Assembly: GCA_030065125.1 (NCBI GenBank)
Contig: JASJDM010000001.1
Span: 62,001 to 126,000, forward strand
From: Lysobacterales bacterium
Lineage (GTDB): Bacteria; Pseudomonadota; Gammaproteobacteria; Xanthomonadales; SZUA-38
DNA length: 64,000 bases
Direction: 5' to 3'
Positions 46,694 to 54,151 of the stretch are shown here, one piece after another; positions within the stretch are counted from its first letter, which is position 1, and the number at the start of each line of letters is the position of its first letter. The notes under the pieces are model-generated. The model did not search any database, was not told the origin of the DNA, and worked only from the letters and a program-made list of their open reading frames with translations. Both the position numbers and the translations under genes were made by a program.

Positions 46694-47241
46694 TGCATCC
46701 GACTGGACGTAATAAAAAGCAACGGTCATTGGCCCTGGTCACGGGCCTGCTGGTTTTTGCGTCGGCAGAGGTCAGCCTGGCCCAGTGCCGGCCGGGCAAT
46801 GAGAACCCGGACATTGTCGCCAGCACTCCAGAATCCGACTTCGAAGACGGCATGGACGGCACGGTCCTGCATGTTCCGACCGGTTTGATCTGGCAGCGCT
46901 GCGCACTGGGCCAGACCTGGACCGGCAGTACCTGTACCGGCAGTGCACAACAATACAGCTGGGAGGCCGCGCTGCAGACCGCTGATGTCCAGAATGGCCA
47001 ATCCGACTGGCGCGTTCCGAATCGCAACGAGCTCAGCGCTTTGGTGGAGGACCGCTGTTTTGGCCCGGCACTCAATGAACTGGTGTTTCCCGAAGCGCCC
47101 GGCGGCGAGACCTGGACCTCATCTACGGTTACTGGTCAGCCAGGGCAGGCCTGGAGTGTGGACTTTGATGGCGGTGCCGTGCAGGCCGCCTCAATCAGCG
47201 ACGCCAAGACTGTCAGGTTGGTGAGAGAACCCCAACCTTGA
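46693..47241 (+). CDS. Secreted DUF1566 protein, RHS operon gene 3
   Basis: 182 residues. Signal peptide LALVTGLLVFASAEVSLAQC. The mature part is almost entirely one DUF1566 domain: DGTVLHVPTGLIWQRCALGQ, WRVPNRNELSALVEDRC and ETWTSSTV...AKTVRLVREP. It is a shorter paralogue of the preceding gene and shares its W-R-(L/V)-P-(T/N)-R-x-E-L core. The start overlaps the previous stop by one base, so the three genes form one operon. The strong hairpin just downstream has no T-run in this direction, so the real end of the transcript is not clear. Confidence 0.85.
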   Translation: MHPTGRNKKQRSLALVTGLLVFASAEVSLAQCRPGNENPDIVASTPESDFEDGMDGTVLHVPTGLIWQRCALGQTWTGSTCTGSAQQYSWEAALQTADVQNGQSDWRVPNRNELSALVEDRCFGPALNELVFPEAPGGETWTSSTVTGQPGQAWSVDFDGGAVQAASISDAKTVRLVREPQP

Positions 47242-47255
47242 TGGGATAGGCCGAA

Positions 47256-47301
47256 AGGGACAGATTACCTAATTGCCTGGGCGATTAAGTAAACTGTCCC
47301 T
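47256..47301. repeat. REP-like 46-base near-perfect palindrome
   Basis: Ends AGGGACAG and CTGTCCCT form perfect eight-base arms; continuing inward, all but two of the remaining positions pair (one of them G-T), leaving a two-base loop. The ends resemble the GGGACAG-type palindromes spread by REP-associated tyrosine transposases in gammaproteobacteria. No transposase gene is in the window. It sits between the RHS operon and the terminator of the DUF533 gene. Confidence 0.6.
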
Positions 47302-47303
47302 GC

Positions 47304-47331
47304 AAAAAAAAACCGGCGCATGAGCGCCGGT
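47304..47331 (-). terminator. Rho-independent terminator of the DUF533 gene
   Basis: On the minus strand the stem ACCGGCGC / GCGCCGGT with loop TCAT is followed by a run of nine T. It stands 115 bases past the stop of the DUF533 gene and is the clearest simple terminator in the window. Confidence 0.85.
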
Positions 47332-47445
47332 CAGGATTACGACGGAGACGAGTCGAGAAGGACGTAGAGGGGGAAGTAGGGGCACCGTATTCCCGACTCT
47401 CCCGGATGGCGGCGGGCTCCGTCGTGTGATCGTCAGGCCTGTGTG

Positions 47446-48201
47446 TCAGGCCCAGTTGCGCTGCTGATCCCAGGCATCTCCTTCCAGCCATCCCATCTCC
47501 GGAGCAGGGCGCTGGCCACCCTGTTGCTCCAGCGAGTCGACCAGGGTAGTCGGCAGACCCAGTTCCTGGGCCAGCGTATCCAGATGCTGGCGCGCCTCCG
47601 GACAGGCGTGGTCCACGGCCAGCAACGACGCTGCGTACACCTCGATGGCGGTTTCCGGACGCTGCACCCGGCCTGCGATTTCTGAAGCACTCATGGGCTT
47701 CTGAAGTTCGCCCAGCACGCGGGCTTTTTGGTTCATTGAAAGCTCCATCTGGTTGACCTGTTGGAAAATTTTCTCGGTCTCAGCTCGATCCAGCTGGCCG
47801 TCTGCCATTCCGGCGGAAATCATGGCCTGGATCAGAAGCAGGCTGTCGTCGGACTCTTCCTGCCAAACGGCCTCGAACTGCCGCGCTTCCAGGTTTTGAA
47901 ACCGCGGCTCGGTCTGGCTGCGGGGAACAATGGGGGCGGGCGCACCGCCGTGAGCCTGGGGGCCCGCCTGGGCAGGTTGGTCTGCGCTCTGGCCCGCATT
48001 CCGACGATAACTGCTGTATGCGTTCCAGGCCAGCGCGCCTGCGGCCGCCAGGCCACCGGCCTTGAGTACCTTCTTGGCAGTCTTACGACCCTTCTTGCTC
48101 ATCAGGGACCCGGCGAGGACTCCGCTGATCGCTCCGCCAGCCATGCCCGACGCTACTCCGGATCCGGAAACGCCGTTCAACATTTTCTTGAAATCCAGCA
48201 T
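47446..48201 (-). CDS. DUF533 (TerB-like, YebE family) protein
   Basis: 251 residues from the ATG at 48201, with GGAG eight bases upstream; a TTG at 48222 is in frame but lacks a site. The N-terminal half is glycine/alanine-rich (SGMAGGAISGVLAGSLMSKK; AGGLAAAGALAWNAYSSY) and could lie in or near the membrane. The C-terminal half has the DUF533 / TerB-like helical domain (LLLIQAMISAGMADGQLDRA, LDTLAQELGLP). DUF533 proteins are inner-membrane proteins of unknown function. A terminator follows the gene. Confidence 0.85.
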   Translation of the reverse strand: MLDFKKMLNGVSGSGVASGMAGGAISGVLAGSLMSKKGRKTAKKVLKAGGLAAAGALAWNAYSSYRRNAGQSADQPAQAGPQAHGGAPAPIVPRSQTEPRFQNLEARQFEAVWQEESDDSLLLIQAMISAGMADGQLDRAETEKIFQQVNQMELSMNQKARVLGELQKPMSASEIAGRVQRPETAIEVYAASLLAVDHACPEARQHLDTLAQELGLPTTLVDSLEQQGGQRPAPEMGWLEGDAWDQQRNWA

Positions 48202-48314
48202 GTCGGTTGCTCCATTCGTCAAATCTGGGCGGCATTTTGCAGCGGGTAAGACTTCGATAAAAGCGGGTTTATCGGTTCATAAAGTTCGAAAAACCCGATG
48301 TTGTAATTCCTGGA

Positions 48315-49181
48315 TCAGGACCCGGTATCGGATTTTCCGTGGATCGACCGGCGCAGCTCTACCAGTTCCTGGCGCACCCCCTGAAGCTCGGCCATCAGGG
48401 CATCCCGCTCGAAATGGGCCAGGGACTCTGCGGCCTGGGCCTCCTCGCGGTTGCCGGCCGTAAGGGTCTGCATGGAGTTGACGATCAGCGCGATGAACAG
48501 GTTGAGCACCGCGAAGCTGGTCACCACCACAAACGGCACAAAGAACACCCAGGCCAGGGGATAGCTTTCCATCACCGGCCGCACGATACCCATGGACCAG
48601 CTTTCCAGGGTCATGATCTGGAACAGGGTGTACATGGATTCGCCCACGCTGCCAAACCATTCGGGGAATGCTGCTCCAAACAGCTTCGTCGCCATCACCG
48701 CCGCCACGTAGAACACCAGCAGCAGCACCGAAACGATGGCGCCCATGCCTGGCAGCGCCGAAAACAGCGCCCCCACCACGGTCCGCATCTGCGGCACAAC
48801 CGACAGCAGGCGCAACACCCGCAGCACCCTCAGCGCGCGCAGCACCGCAAGGGGTCCGCTGGCAGGCAGCCACGCCAGACCGACAATGATGGCATCGAAC
48901 CAGTTCCAGCCGTCGCTGAAAAACTGTTTTCGATAGCTCCAGAGTTTCAGCGTAATCTCCAGCGTGAAAATCCACAGCGCTGCGCGGTCGATCACGTACA
49001 GCAGTGAACCCGTGGCGGCGACCGCGGCCGGCCAGGTCTCCAGGCCCAGGGTGATGGCATTGACCACGATCACAGTGGTGATGAAGGCCGTGAATCCCCG
49101 GGACTCCAGCAGACGCCGCAGGCCGCGCTGGGCCGGCGCGTCCTCTGGCAAGGCTGGCTGTTGGATGGTCACACTGCTCAT
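48315..49181 (-). CDS. Bacterial voltage-gated sodium channel (NavAb/NaChBac type)
   Basis: 288 residues, six membrane helices. The S4 voltage sensor has arginines at every third position (LRALRVLRVLR, R115-R124). The selectivity filter is TLESWSM at 191-197, identical to NavAb, so Na+ selectivity is expected. S6 is FAVLNLFIALIVNSMQ, followed by a charged C-terminal helix (RDALMAELQGVRQELVELRR) that in this family forms a four-helix bundle holding the tetramer together. In the same 4 kb are NhaR and the Na+-driven bicarbonate transporter SbtA, so sodium handling is a local theme. It does not overlap the neighbouring genes. Confidence 0.92.
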   Translation of the reverse strand: MSSVTIQQPALPEDAPAQRGLRRLLESRGFTAFITTVIVVNAITLGLETWPAAVAATGSLLYVIDRAALWIFTLEITLKLWSYRKQFFSDGWNWFDAIIVGLAWLPASGPLAVLRALRVLRVLRLLSVVPQMRTVVGALFSALPGMGAIVSVLLLVFYVAAVMATKLFGAAFPEWFGSVGESMYTLFQIMTLESWSMGIVRPVMESYPLAWVFFVPFVVVTSFAVLNLFIALIVNSMQTLTAGNREEAQAAESLAHFERDALMAELQGVRQELVELRRSIHGKSDTGS

Positions 49182-49192
49182 AGCACCGCCAG

Positions 49193-49558
49193 TTACGCAG
49201 TCTCTCCGTCAAGAGACAGTGAACTGGCCACCGACCTGGGAGAGCGGCGCAGCACTTCCCGGCGCTTGCGCAGCTCTTTCTTGATGGCCCTGCGACTGCA
49301 GCGCGCAGACTTGGATATGGCCGCATAAAGATCCTCGTGGCTGGTCTGCACCAGGGTTTGTTCACCGCTGACCAGCCGGACCCGGGCTACCACCACCTTG
49401 TCGATGCCACCCTTGGGACCGTTGATGTCTTTCATATACACCTCGATGCTGCGCAGGCGGCTGCTGAAGCGGCCGCAGGCATCCCGGAATCGATCGAATA
49501 CGTGGCTACGAATGCCTTCGGTAATGGAAAAACTCTGACTCTGCAGGGTGATATTCAT
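49193..49558 (-). CDS. Ribosome hibernation factor family protein (HPF/RaiA type)
   Basis: 121 residues from the ATG at 49558 (MNITLQSQSFSITEGIRSHV), the normal start for the family. The pattern SIEVYMKDINGPKGGIDKVV, then RVRLVSGEQTLVQTS and DLYAAISKSARCSRRAIKKEL, fits the short HPF/YfiA class that binds the ribosome decoding area in stationary phase. The extra basic C-terminal tail is longer than in E. coli HPF and lacks the dimerisation domain of long HPF. It is 11 bases upstream of the sodium channel gene on the same strand. Confidence 0.85.
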   Translation of the reverse strand: MNITLQSQSFSITEGIRSHVFDRFRDACGRFSSRLRSIEVYMKDINGPKGGIDKVVVARVRLVSGEQTLVQTSHEDLYAAISKSARCSRRAIKKELRKRREVLRRSPRSVASSLSLDGETA

Positions 49559-49711
49559 GCCTGATCGGGCTCCTTGGGTCCGTTTTGAAGCAAAGGCTAC
49601 TGATTTCAAGAATCAGATCCAGTCGATGTATCCGACACTTTGATTCGTCTTTATCGAACTAATATAATCCCGCCAGGTCTTATCGGCAGAACGATCAAGC
49701 AGAGCGAATCA

Positions 49712-50644
49712 GTGCGGCACCTTAACTACAGTCACCTGCAATACTTCTGGACCGTTGCCCGTGAGGGCAGCATTGCCAAGGCAGCGGAAATCCTTCACCT
49801 GACCCCGCAGACCATCAGCGGCCAGCTCAAGCTGCTGGAAGAAGACGTCGGCCAGGCGCTGTTCAATCGCGTGGGTCGCCGACTGGTGTTGTCCGAGATG
49901 GGCCGCCTGGTATTCGGCTACGCGGACGAGATATTTCACGTCGGCGCTGAACTGGCCAACGTGGTCCGAGGACACCAGACCACAACCCCCGAGGTACTCT
50001 CAGTGGGCATCGTCAACTCCATGCCAAAGCTGATTGCCGAGAGAATCATCGCGCCGGCGCTGGAAGGTGAGCACCCGGTGCGGGTGCGCTGCCAGGAAGC
50101 GCCGCTGGAACAACTGCTGTCGGAACTGGCGGTGCATCGACTGGACCTGGTTCTGTCCGACCAGCGCGCCCCGACCGGCCTCAGTATGCGCGCCTATCAT
50201 CACCAGCTGGGCGACAGCGACCTGTCTTTTTTTGGGCCCCGCAGCAGCGCCCGCCGCCTTGCCCGCGGCTTCCCGGACAGCCTGGATGGGCAGCCCATGC
50301 TGCTGCCGTCTCACGACTCCGCCCTGCGTCGACGCATGGATGAGTGGTTTGACGCCGTTGGCATCACGCCGAAGATTGTCGGCGAATTTGACGACAGCGC
50401 ACTGCTCAAGGCCTTTGGTGAGGCGGGGACCGGCCTGTTCGCCGCACCCTCGGCCATTGAAAGCGAAATCGGTCGCATGTACCGCATGAGCGTCGTCGGG
50501 CGAACCGACGCCATCAGGGAACACTTTTATGCCATTTCCTCTGAACGGCGCCTCAAACACGAATCGGTAGTACAGATTACCGCCGCCGCCCGCAGCGACC
50601 TGTTCGCCGAATCGAAATTCGCGGACCAACCAGAGAAATCTTGA
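49712..50644 (+). CDS. nhaR: NhaR-type LysR family regulator
   Basis: 310 residues from the GTG at 49712. LNYSHLQYFWTVAREGSIAK, then AAEILHLTPQTISGQLKLLE is the NhaR helix-turn-helix; NhaR differs from most LysR proteins by its H-Y/L-x-Y-F-W start. The C-terminal part has LSVGIVNSMPKLIAERIIAP, LDLVLSDQRAPTGLSMRAYH and GTGLFAAPSAIESEI. In E. coli NhaR activates the Na+/H+ antiporter gene nhaA in response to Na+. Here the gene directly precedes sbtA with an 18-base gap, which suggests control of bicarbonate uptake by sodium. The longer in-frame start at 49640 adds an unrelated segment. Confidence 0.88.
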   Translation: MRHLNYSHLQYFWTVAREGSIAKAAEILHLTPQTISGQLKLLEEDVGQALFNRVGRRLVLSEMGRLVFGYADEIFHVGAELANVVRGHQTTTPEVLSVGIVNSMPKLIAERIIAPALEGEHPVRVRCQEAPLEQLLSELAVHRLDLVLSDQRAPTGLSMRAYHHQLGDSDLSFFGPRSSARRLARGFPDSLDGQPMLLPSHDSALRRRMDEWFDAVGITPKIVGEFDDSALLKAFGEAGTGLFAAPSAIESEIGRMYRMSVVGRTDAIREHFYAISSERRLKHESVVQITAAARSDLFAESKFADQPEKS

Positions 50645-50662
50645 TAGAAGGGGCCAGGGATA

Positions 50663-51595
50663 GTGGATCCGGTCATTTTGTTTTTCCTGCTTGGGGCCTT
50701 GGCAGGGCTGTTCAAATCAGATCTGCGCATGCCACCGGCAGTCTACGACCTGCTCAGCATGGTGCTGCTGCTGACCATCGGCCTCAAAGGCGGGGTGGAA
50801 CTGGCCGAGCATTCGGTCGGCGGCCTGATCCCCCAGATTGGACTGGTATTGCTGCTGGGGTTCACCGTGCCCCTGGTGATCTTTCCCCTGGTTCGGTTCG
50901 TCGGTCGCATGCCCAGGGCCGATGCGGCATCCATCGCCGCGCATTATGGTTCTGTCAGCGTGGCCACCTACGCGGTGGGCGTCGCTTTCTTGGAATCCCA
51001 GAGGCAGTCCTTCGATCCGCAGCTGCCGCTGTTCGTGGTGCTGCTGGAAGTGCCGGCAATCATGGTGGGCATATTGCTCGCCCGGGGGTTCCAAGGGGGA
51101 ACCCGCTGGGGTCCGCTGGCCCACGAAATATTCATGGGCAAAAGCATCGTGCTGCTGCTGGGGGGGCTGTTGATCGGCTGGGTCGCAGGGGCCGAGGGTG
51201 TGCAGCCGCTGGAGCCGCTGTTTTTCGACCTGTTCAAGGGCGTGTTGGCGTTGTTCCTGCTGGAAATGGGACTGATTGCCGCCAGCCAGGCCAGGACCCT
51301 GCGCAACCACGGGCTGTTCCTGGTCCTGTTGGGCGTGATGATTCCGGTTCCCCTGGCCACCGCTGGCGCCTGGTTGGGCTGGATGATGGGGCTGAACGTC
51401 GGCGGCGTCACCCTTCTGGCCGTGCTGGCGGGCAGTTGTTCCTACATTGCCGCGCCGGCGGCAATGCGTATCGCCGTGCCGGCGGCAAATCCCGCCCTCT
51501 CGCTAACGGCCTCGCTGGGGGTAACATTTCCGTTCAATATATTCCTGGGCATACCGCTGTACTACCAGATCGCCCAGTGGCTGCACGGCCAGTAA
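50663..51595 (+). CDS. sbtA: SbtA sodium-dependent bicarbonate transporter
   Basis: 310 residues, about ten membrane helices. SbtA signatures: LTIGLKGGVELAE, then RADAASIAAHYGSVSVATYA, and the mirrored second half LEMGLIAASQARTL with VLAGSCSYIAAPAAMRIAVP. SbtA imports HCO3- with Na+; best known in cyanobacteria for CO2 concentration, it is also found in heterotrophic and sulfur-oxidising proteobacteria. It starts with GTG. It is followed ten bases later by sbtB, and the preceding nhaR gene probably controls it. Confidence 0.9.
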   Translation: MDPVILFFLLGALAGLFKSDLRMPPAVYDLLSMVLLLTIGLKGGVELAEHSVGGLIPQIGLVLLLGFTVPLVIFPLVRFVGRMPRADAASIAAHYGSVSVATYAVGVAFLESQRQSFDPQLPLFVVLLEVPAIMVGILLARGFQGGTRWGPLAHEIFMGKSIVLLLGGLLIGWVAGAEGVQPLEPLFFDLFKGVLALFLLEMGLIAASQARTLRNHGLFLVLLGVMIPVPLATAGAWLGWMMGLNVGGVTLLAVLAGSCSYIAAPAAMRIAVPAANPALSLTASLGVTFPFNIFLGIPLYYQIAQWLHGQ

Positions 51596-51605
51596 GGACA
51601 AGCTT

Positions 51606-51908
51606 ATGGATACGACTTCGCGAAAACTCCTGACCGTTGTGACCGAGGCCGCCCTCGAGGCACGACTATGCGAGGCGCTGGACGATCTGGGCGCTACTGG
51701 ATATACCATCGTCAATGCCCGTGGTCGGGGCAGCCGGGGCGTGCGCCAGGCGGACTGGTCAACCAGCGGAAACATCAGGCTGGAGGTGATCTGTGACGAG
51801 GAGCGGGCCGCCGAGATCGCAACCTACCTGCGCGATCGCTACTTTGACAACTTCCTGATGATTATTTACATCAGTGACGTGCAGGTGTTGCGGGAAGACA
51901 AGTTCTGA
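51606..51908 (+). CDS. sbtB: SbtB-like PII signalling protein
   Basis: 100 residues with the SbtB/PII fold: LTVVTEAALEARLCEALDDL, GATGYTIVNARGRGSRGVR (T-loop start), and a C-terminal strand MIIYISDVQVLRED. SbtB binds adenine nucleotides including cAMP and blocks SbtA. The redox-sensing C-terminal CGPxGC loop of cyanobacterial SbtB is absent. AAGGA just before the ATG provides the binding site. It sits next to SbtA as in all known systems. Confidence 0.9.
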   Translation: MDTTSRKLLTVVTEAALEARLCEALDDLGATGYTIVNARGRGSRGVRQADWSTSGNIRLEVICDEERAAEIATYLRDRYFDNFLMIIYISDVQVLREDKF

Positions 51909-51917
51909 CCTGACAAG

Positions 51918-52206
51918 GCGCGCTTCGCGCTGGGGAACGCTCACTTCGTGAGCTGGGGAACGGCTGCTTAGCAGCCTGGGGAACGACCGCTCACGCGGTC
52001 TGGGGAACGCGCTTCGCGCTGGGATCCATCTCCGACGAAGAGCAGATTCTCTGAGTACTTCGGCTTGACCCACTGCGAGGGATCATGCCGGGCCGCCTGA
52101 GGATTTAACTCCCAGCGCGCAGAGCGCGCGTTCCCCAGCGCCCGCAGGGCGCGTTTCCTAGACCGCGTCAGCGGTCGTTCCCCAGCTCACGAAGTGAGCG
52201 TTCCCC
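51918..52206. repeat. Array of nine small hairpins joined by a constant linker, in two opposed arms
   Basis: The left arm (51918-52023) has five hairpins with stems GCGCG/CGCGC, GCTCAC/GTGAGC, GGCTGC/GCAGCC, GACCGC/GCGGTC and GCGC/GCGC and 3-4-base loops. They are separated by an invariant TGGGGAACG (partly sharing the stem's first base). The right arm (52111-52206) has four hairpins (GCGCGC, GCGCCC, GACCGC, GCTCAC stems) separated by the reverse complement, GTTCCCCA, with one degenerate copy GTTTCCTA. Stem sequences differ while pairing is kept. The 87 bases between the arms contain no hairpin. There is no match to a CRISPR layout, since spacers are constant and repeats vary. Confidence 0.85.
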
Positions 52207-52247
52207 GCGAAAAAAAGCCGGGCCCATTCAGGGCCCGGCTTTTTCGC
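52207..52247. terminator. Bidirectional terminator between sbtB/array and fasciclin gene
   Basis: The nine-base stem GCCGGGCCC/GGGCCCGGC with loop ATTCA is flanked by seven A on one side and five T on the other. It can stop transcripts from both directions. It ends the fasciclin gene (20 bases past its stop) and closes the region downstream of the SbtA/B operon. Confidence 0.85.
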
Positions 52248-52266
52248 AATCGTGCTGAATCCTCAA

Positions 52267-52776
52267 TCAGGACTCAGCAGGCAGGATCACCTGATCGATC
52301 ACGTGAATCACGCCGTTGCTGGCCATGACGTCGGTGGTGATCACGTTGGCCTGATCAACCTTCACGCCGCTGTCAGCCACGGTGATGGCGATGGTGTCGC
52401 CCTGGACTGAGGTAGCTTCGGTCAGGTTGACCACGTCAGCGGCCTTCACCTTACCAGCCACTACGTGGTAGGTCAGGACAGCGCGCAGCTGGTCGATGTT
52501 CTCGGGCTTGAGCAGGTTCTCAACGGTGCCTTCCGGCAGAGCTGCAAAGGCTTCGTCGGTGGGGGCAAACACGGTGAAAGGACCTTCACCCTGCAGGGTA
52601 TCCACCAGGCCGGCAGCGGTCAGAGCGGCCGCCAGGGTGTTGAAGGACCCAGCCGCAACAGCGGTCTCAACGATGTCCTTCTTCTTGGCGTAACCCTTGG
52701 ACTTTTCGCCGTAACCACCGGCAATAGCAGTGGCAGCAAAGGCGACAGACAGTACGGTTGCAATCAAGTAGCGCAT
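52267..52776 (-). CDS. Fasciclin-domain secreted protein
   Basis: 169 residues. The signal peptide ([20 protein letters not shown]) is followed by one fasciclin domain: [20 protein letters not shown], then [34 protein letters not shown] and [13 protein letters not shown]. Such proteins mediate adhesion in many organisms, and the single-domain bacterial forms are periplasmic or surface-bound. It has its own terminator. Confidence 0.93.
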   Translation of the reverse strand: MRYLIATVLSVAFAATAIAGGYGEKSKGYAKKKDIVETAVAAGSFNTLAAALTAAGLVDTLQGEGPFTVFAPTDEAFAALPEGTVENLLKPENIDQLRAVLTYHVVAGKVKAADVVNLTEATSVQGDTIAITVADSGVKVDQANVITTDVMASNGVIHVIDQVILPAES

Positions 52777-53035
52777 TTCAGATCTCTCTGTATCAGTTTT
52801 GGGGGAGGCGCGATTGCAGCAACCCGCCCATGAGGGTCCGGTGAAACGCCTGTGAAGGTCCCGTGGACCTAAGTCAACACTGCGTCAAAGCCCAGTCCCT
52901 TTTCTGATGATCCGATCCGCGGACTGAAACCCGGAGACCATTCCGGCGATGGGCGTGTACCCTTAGGCAGGGGCGCTGCCCGGCGACCGGGTAGTAGGAT
53001 GAGCACAGGAGAGCTGCAAAAATGAGGCGATGCAC

Positions 53036-53761
53036 ATGACCCAAACACGATCCCTTCCGGTATGGATCCTGTCGGGTGTGCCGCTGGTCGTCCTGTGGCG
53101 CGCCGTTTCCCTGTTCTGGCCATCAAGCCACATCGACATTCCCGAAATGCTGAGAATTCCCAACCTCCTGCTGGGCATGTTCTTCCTGTGTGCTGGCGTC
53201 ATTACATTCAACCGAGCGCCCAGCCGGTGGTCCCTGGTGTTCGTGGTTTACTGCCTTGGCAGCGGCATTCACTGGGGAGGATCCATCGGCGTGACGCCGG
53301 AGCTGGAGCTGCCCCTGCTGTTCTTCTACATGGCCTGCACCCTGCTGTCCGCCGGCGGGTTTCTGCACCTGGCGCTGATTTACCCCCATGGCAACGTTGC
53401 CCACGGCTGGCGTATCGCACTCTACATGCCCGCCCTGGCGGCGGCGCTGGTATCCCCGTTTGTTGGCCTGTTGCCCGATGACAGGGTTCGACAGCTGCTG
53501 GGTACCGAGTTGATCATCGGCAGCATCATGTCCTGGGCCGGGGCGCTGTACCTGTTGTGGCGACTGATTACGGCGGACGGAACACTGCGGCGGGAATCCG
53601 GACTTGCGCTGATCGTGGGCGCGGTTTTTCTGGCGGGCACCCTGCAGCAGCTCGGCTCAATGGGAATCCTTCCGGGCGAACCTGCTGCCTGGAACCTGAT
53701 CCTGTTTCTCATTCCCCTGGCCATTGCCGTCGCGCTGATGAGCCGGGAGCCCGCTGAATAG
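53036..53761 (+). CDS. Seven-helix membrane protein, function unknown
   Basis: 241 residues from the ATG at 53036, with GAGG eight bases before it; an ATG at 53030 is too close to that site. There are seven hydrophobic helices (PNLLLGMFFLCAGVITF; LLFFYMACTLLSAGGFLHLA; IGSIMSWAGALYLLWRL; NLILFLIPLAIAVALM). The pattern is like the N-terminal membrane half of some histidine kinase-type sensors, but no signalling domain follows. No family is recognised. About 260 bases upstream of it, to the fasciclin gene, I see nothing notable. Confidence 0.75.
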   Translation: MTQTRSLPVWILSGVPLVVLWRAVSLFWPSSHIDIPEMLRIPNLLLGMFFLCAGVITFNRAPSRWSLVFVVYCLGSGIHWGGSIGVTPELELPLLFFYMACTLLSAGGFLHLALIYPHGNVAHGWRIALYMPALAAALVSPFVGLLPDDRVRQLLGTELIIGSIMSWAGALYLLWRLITADGTLRRESGLALIVGAVFLAGTLQQLGSMGILPGEPAAWNLILFLIPLAIAVALMSREPAE

Positions 53762-53781
53762 CCCGAAACCGGTCCGGATGT

Positions 53782-54060
53782 TCAAAGCTGGATTGCGAGA
53801 ATCAACACCAGCATCAGCACGATCCAACCGAGAAATGCGATAGCTGCGCCCTGCTGGTCCGCGCTGCCTTTGTCCCGCGCCAACTGCTCCCAGAACCCCA
53901 GCGGCAGCCAGAAAGTCCACCAGCCGGGCCGGAAGATCATGCTGAGTCCCAGCAGGTTCAATGCGGCCACACCTATGGCCGCCTCGTGATCGCTGCGCAG
54001 GGCCAGCAAGGTCGAAACCACTGCCAGGGACAGTGCGATCCAATGGGCCATGTGACTCAC
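53782..54060 (-). CDS. Small membrane protein, function unknown
   Basis: 92 residues with three hydrophobic segments (HWIALSLAVVSTLLAL; AAIGVAALNLLGLSMIF; AIAFLGWIVLMLVLILAI) and a tryptophan-rich loop RPGWWTFWLPLGFWEQ. It is convergent with the seven-helix gene and divergent from the TetR gene, 85 bases away, and could be its regulatory target. No known family was identified. Confidence 0.62.
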   Translation of the reverse strand: MSHMAHWIALSLAVVSTLLALRSDHEAAIGVAALNLLGLSMIFRPGWWTFWLPLGFWEQLARDKGSADQQGAAIAFLGWIVLMLVLILAIQL

Positions 54061-54136
54061 CTCCTCGAGGGATCATGCCAGTTGCACCGGGCTCATGACC
54101 AGAAGCCATTGACGGGTCGCCGGCCACGGGCCAACA

Positions 54137-54151
54137 TTGACATTATGTCAA
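54137..54151. promoter_or_regulatory. Perfect 15-base palindrome overlapping the TetR start codon
   Basis: TTGACATTATGTCAA has seven-base perfect arms around a central T. The ATG of the TetR gene lies within the right arm. A repressor bound here would block its own translation start and transcription, which suggests simple autorepression. Confidence 0.7.

Noticed and set aside
45332..47241. Diversity-generating retroelement target proteins
   Set aside because: DUF1566 has a fold of the C-type-lectin kind, but no reverse transcriptase or template/variable repeat is seen in the window.
47256..47301. Terminator of the RHS operon
   Set aside because: No T-run follows the hairpin on the plus strand; only the adjacent hairpin at 47304-47331 has one, on the minus strand.
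51918..52206. CRISPR array
   Set aside because: The constant part is only nine bases and the variable part is self-complementary; there is no 25-40-base repeat, no leader and no cas gene.
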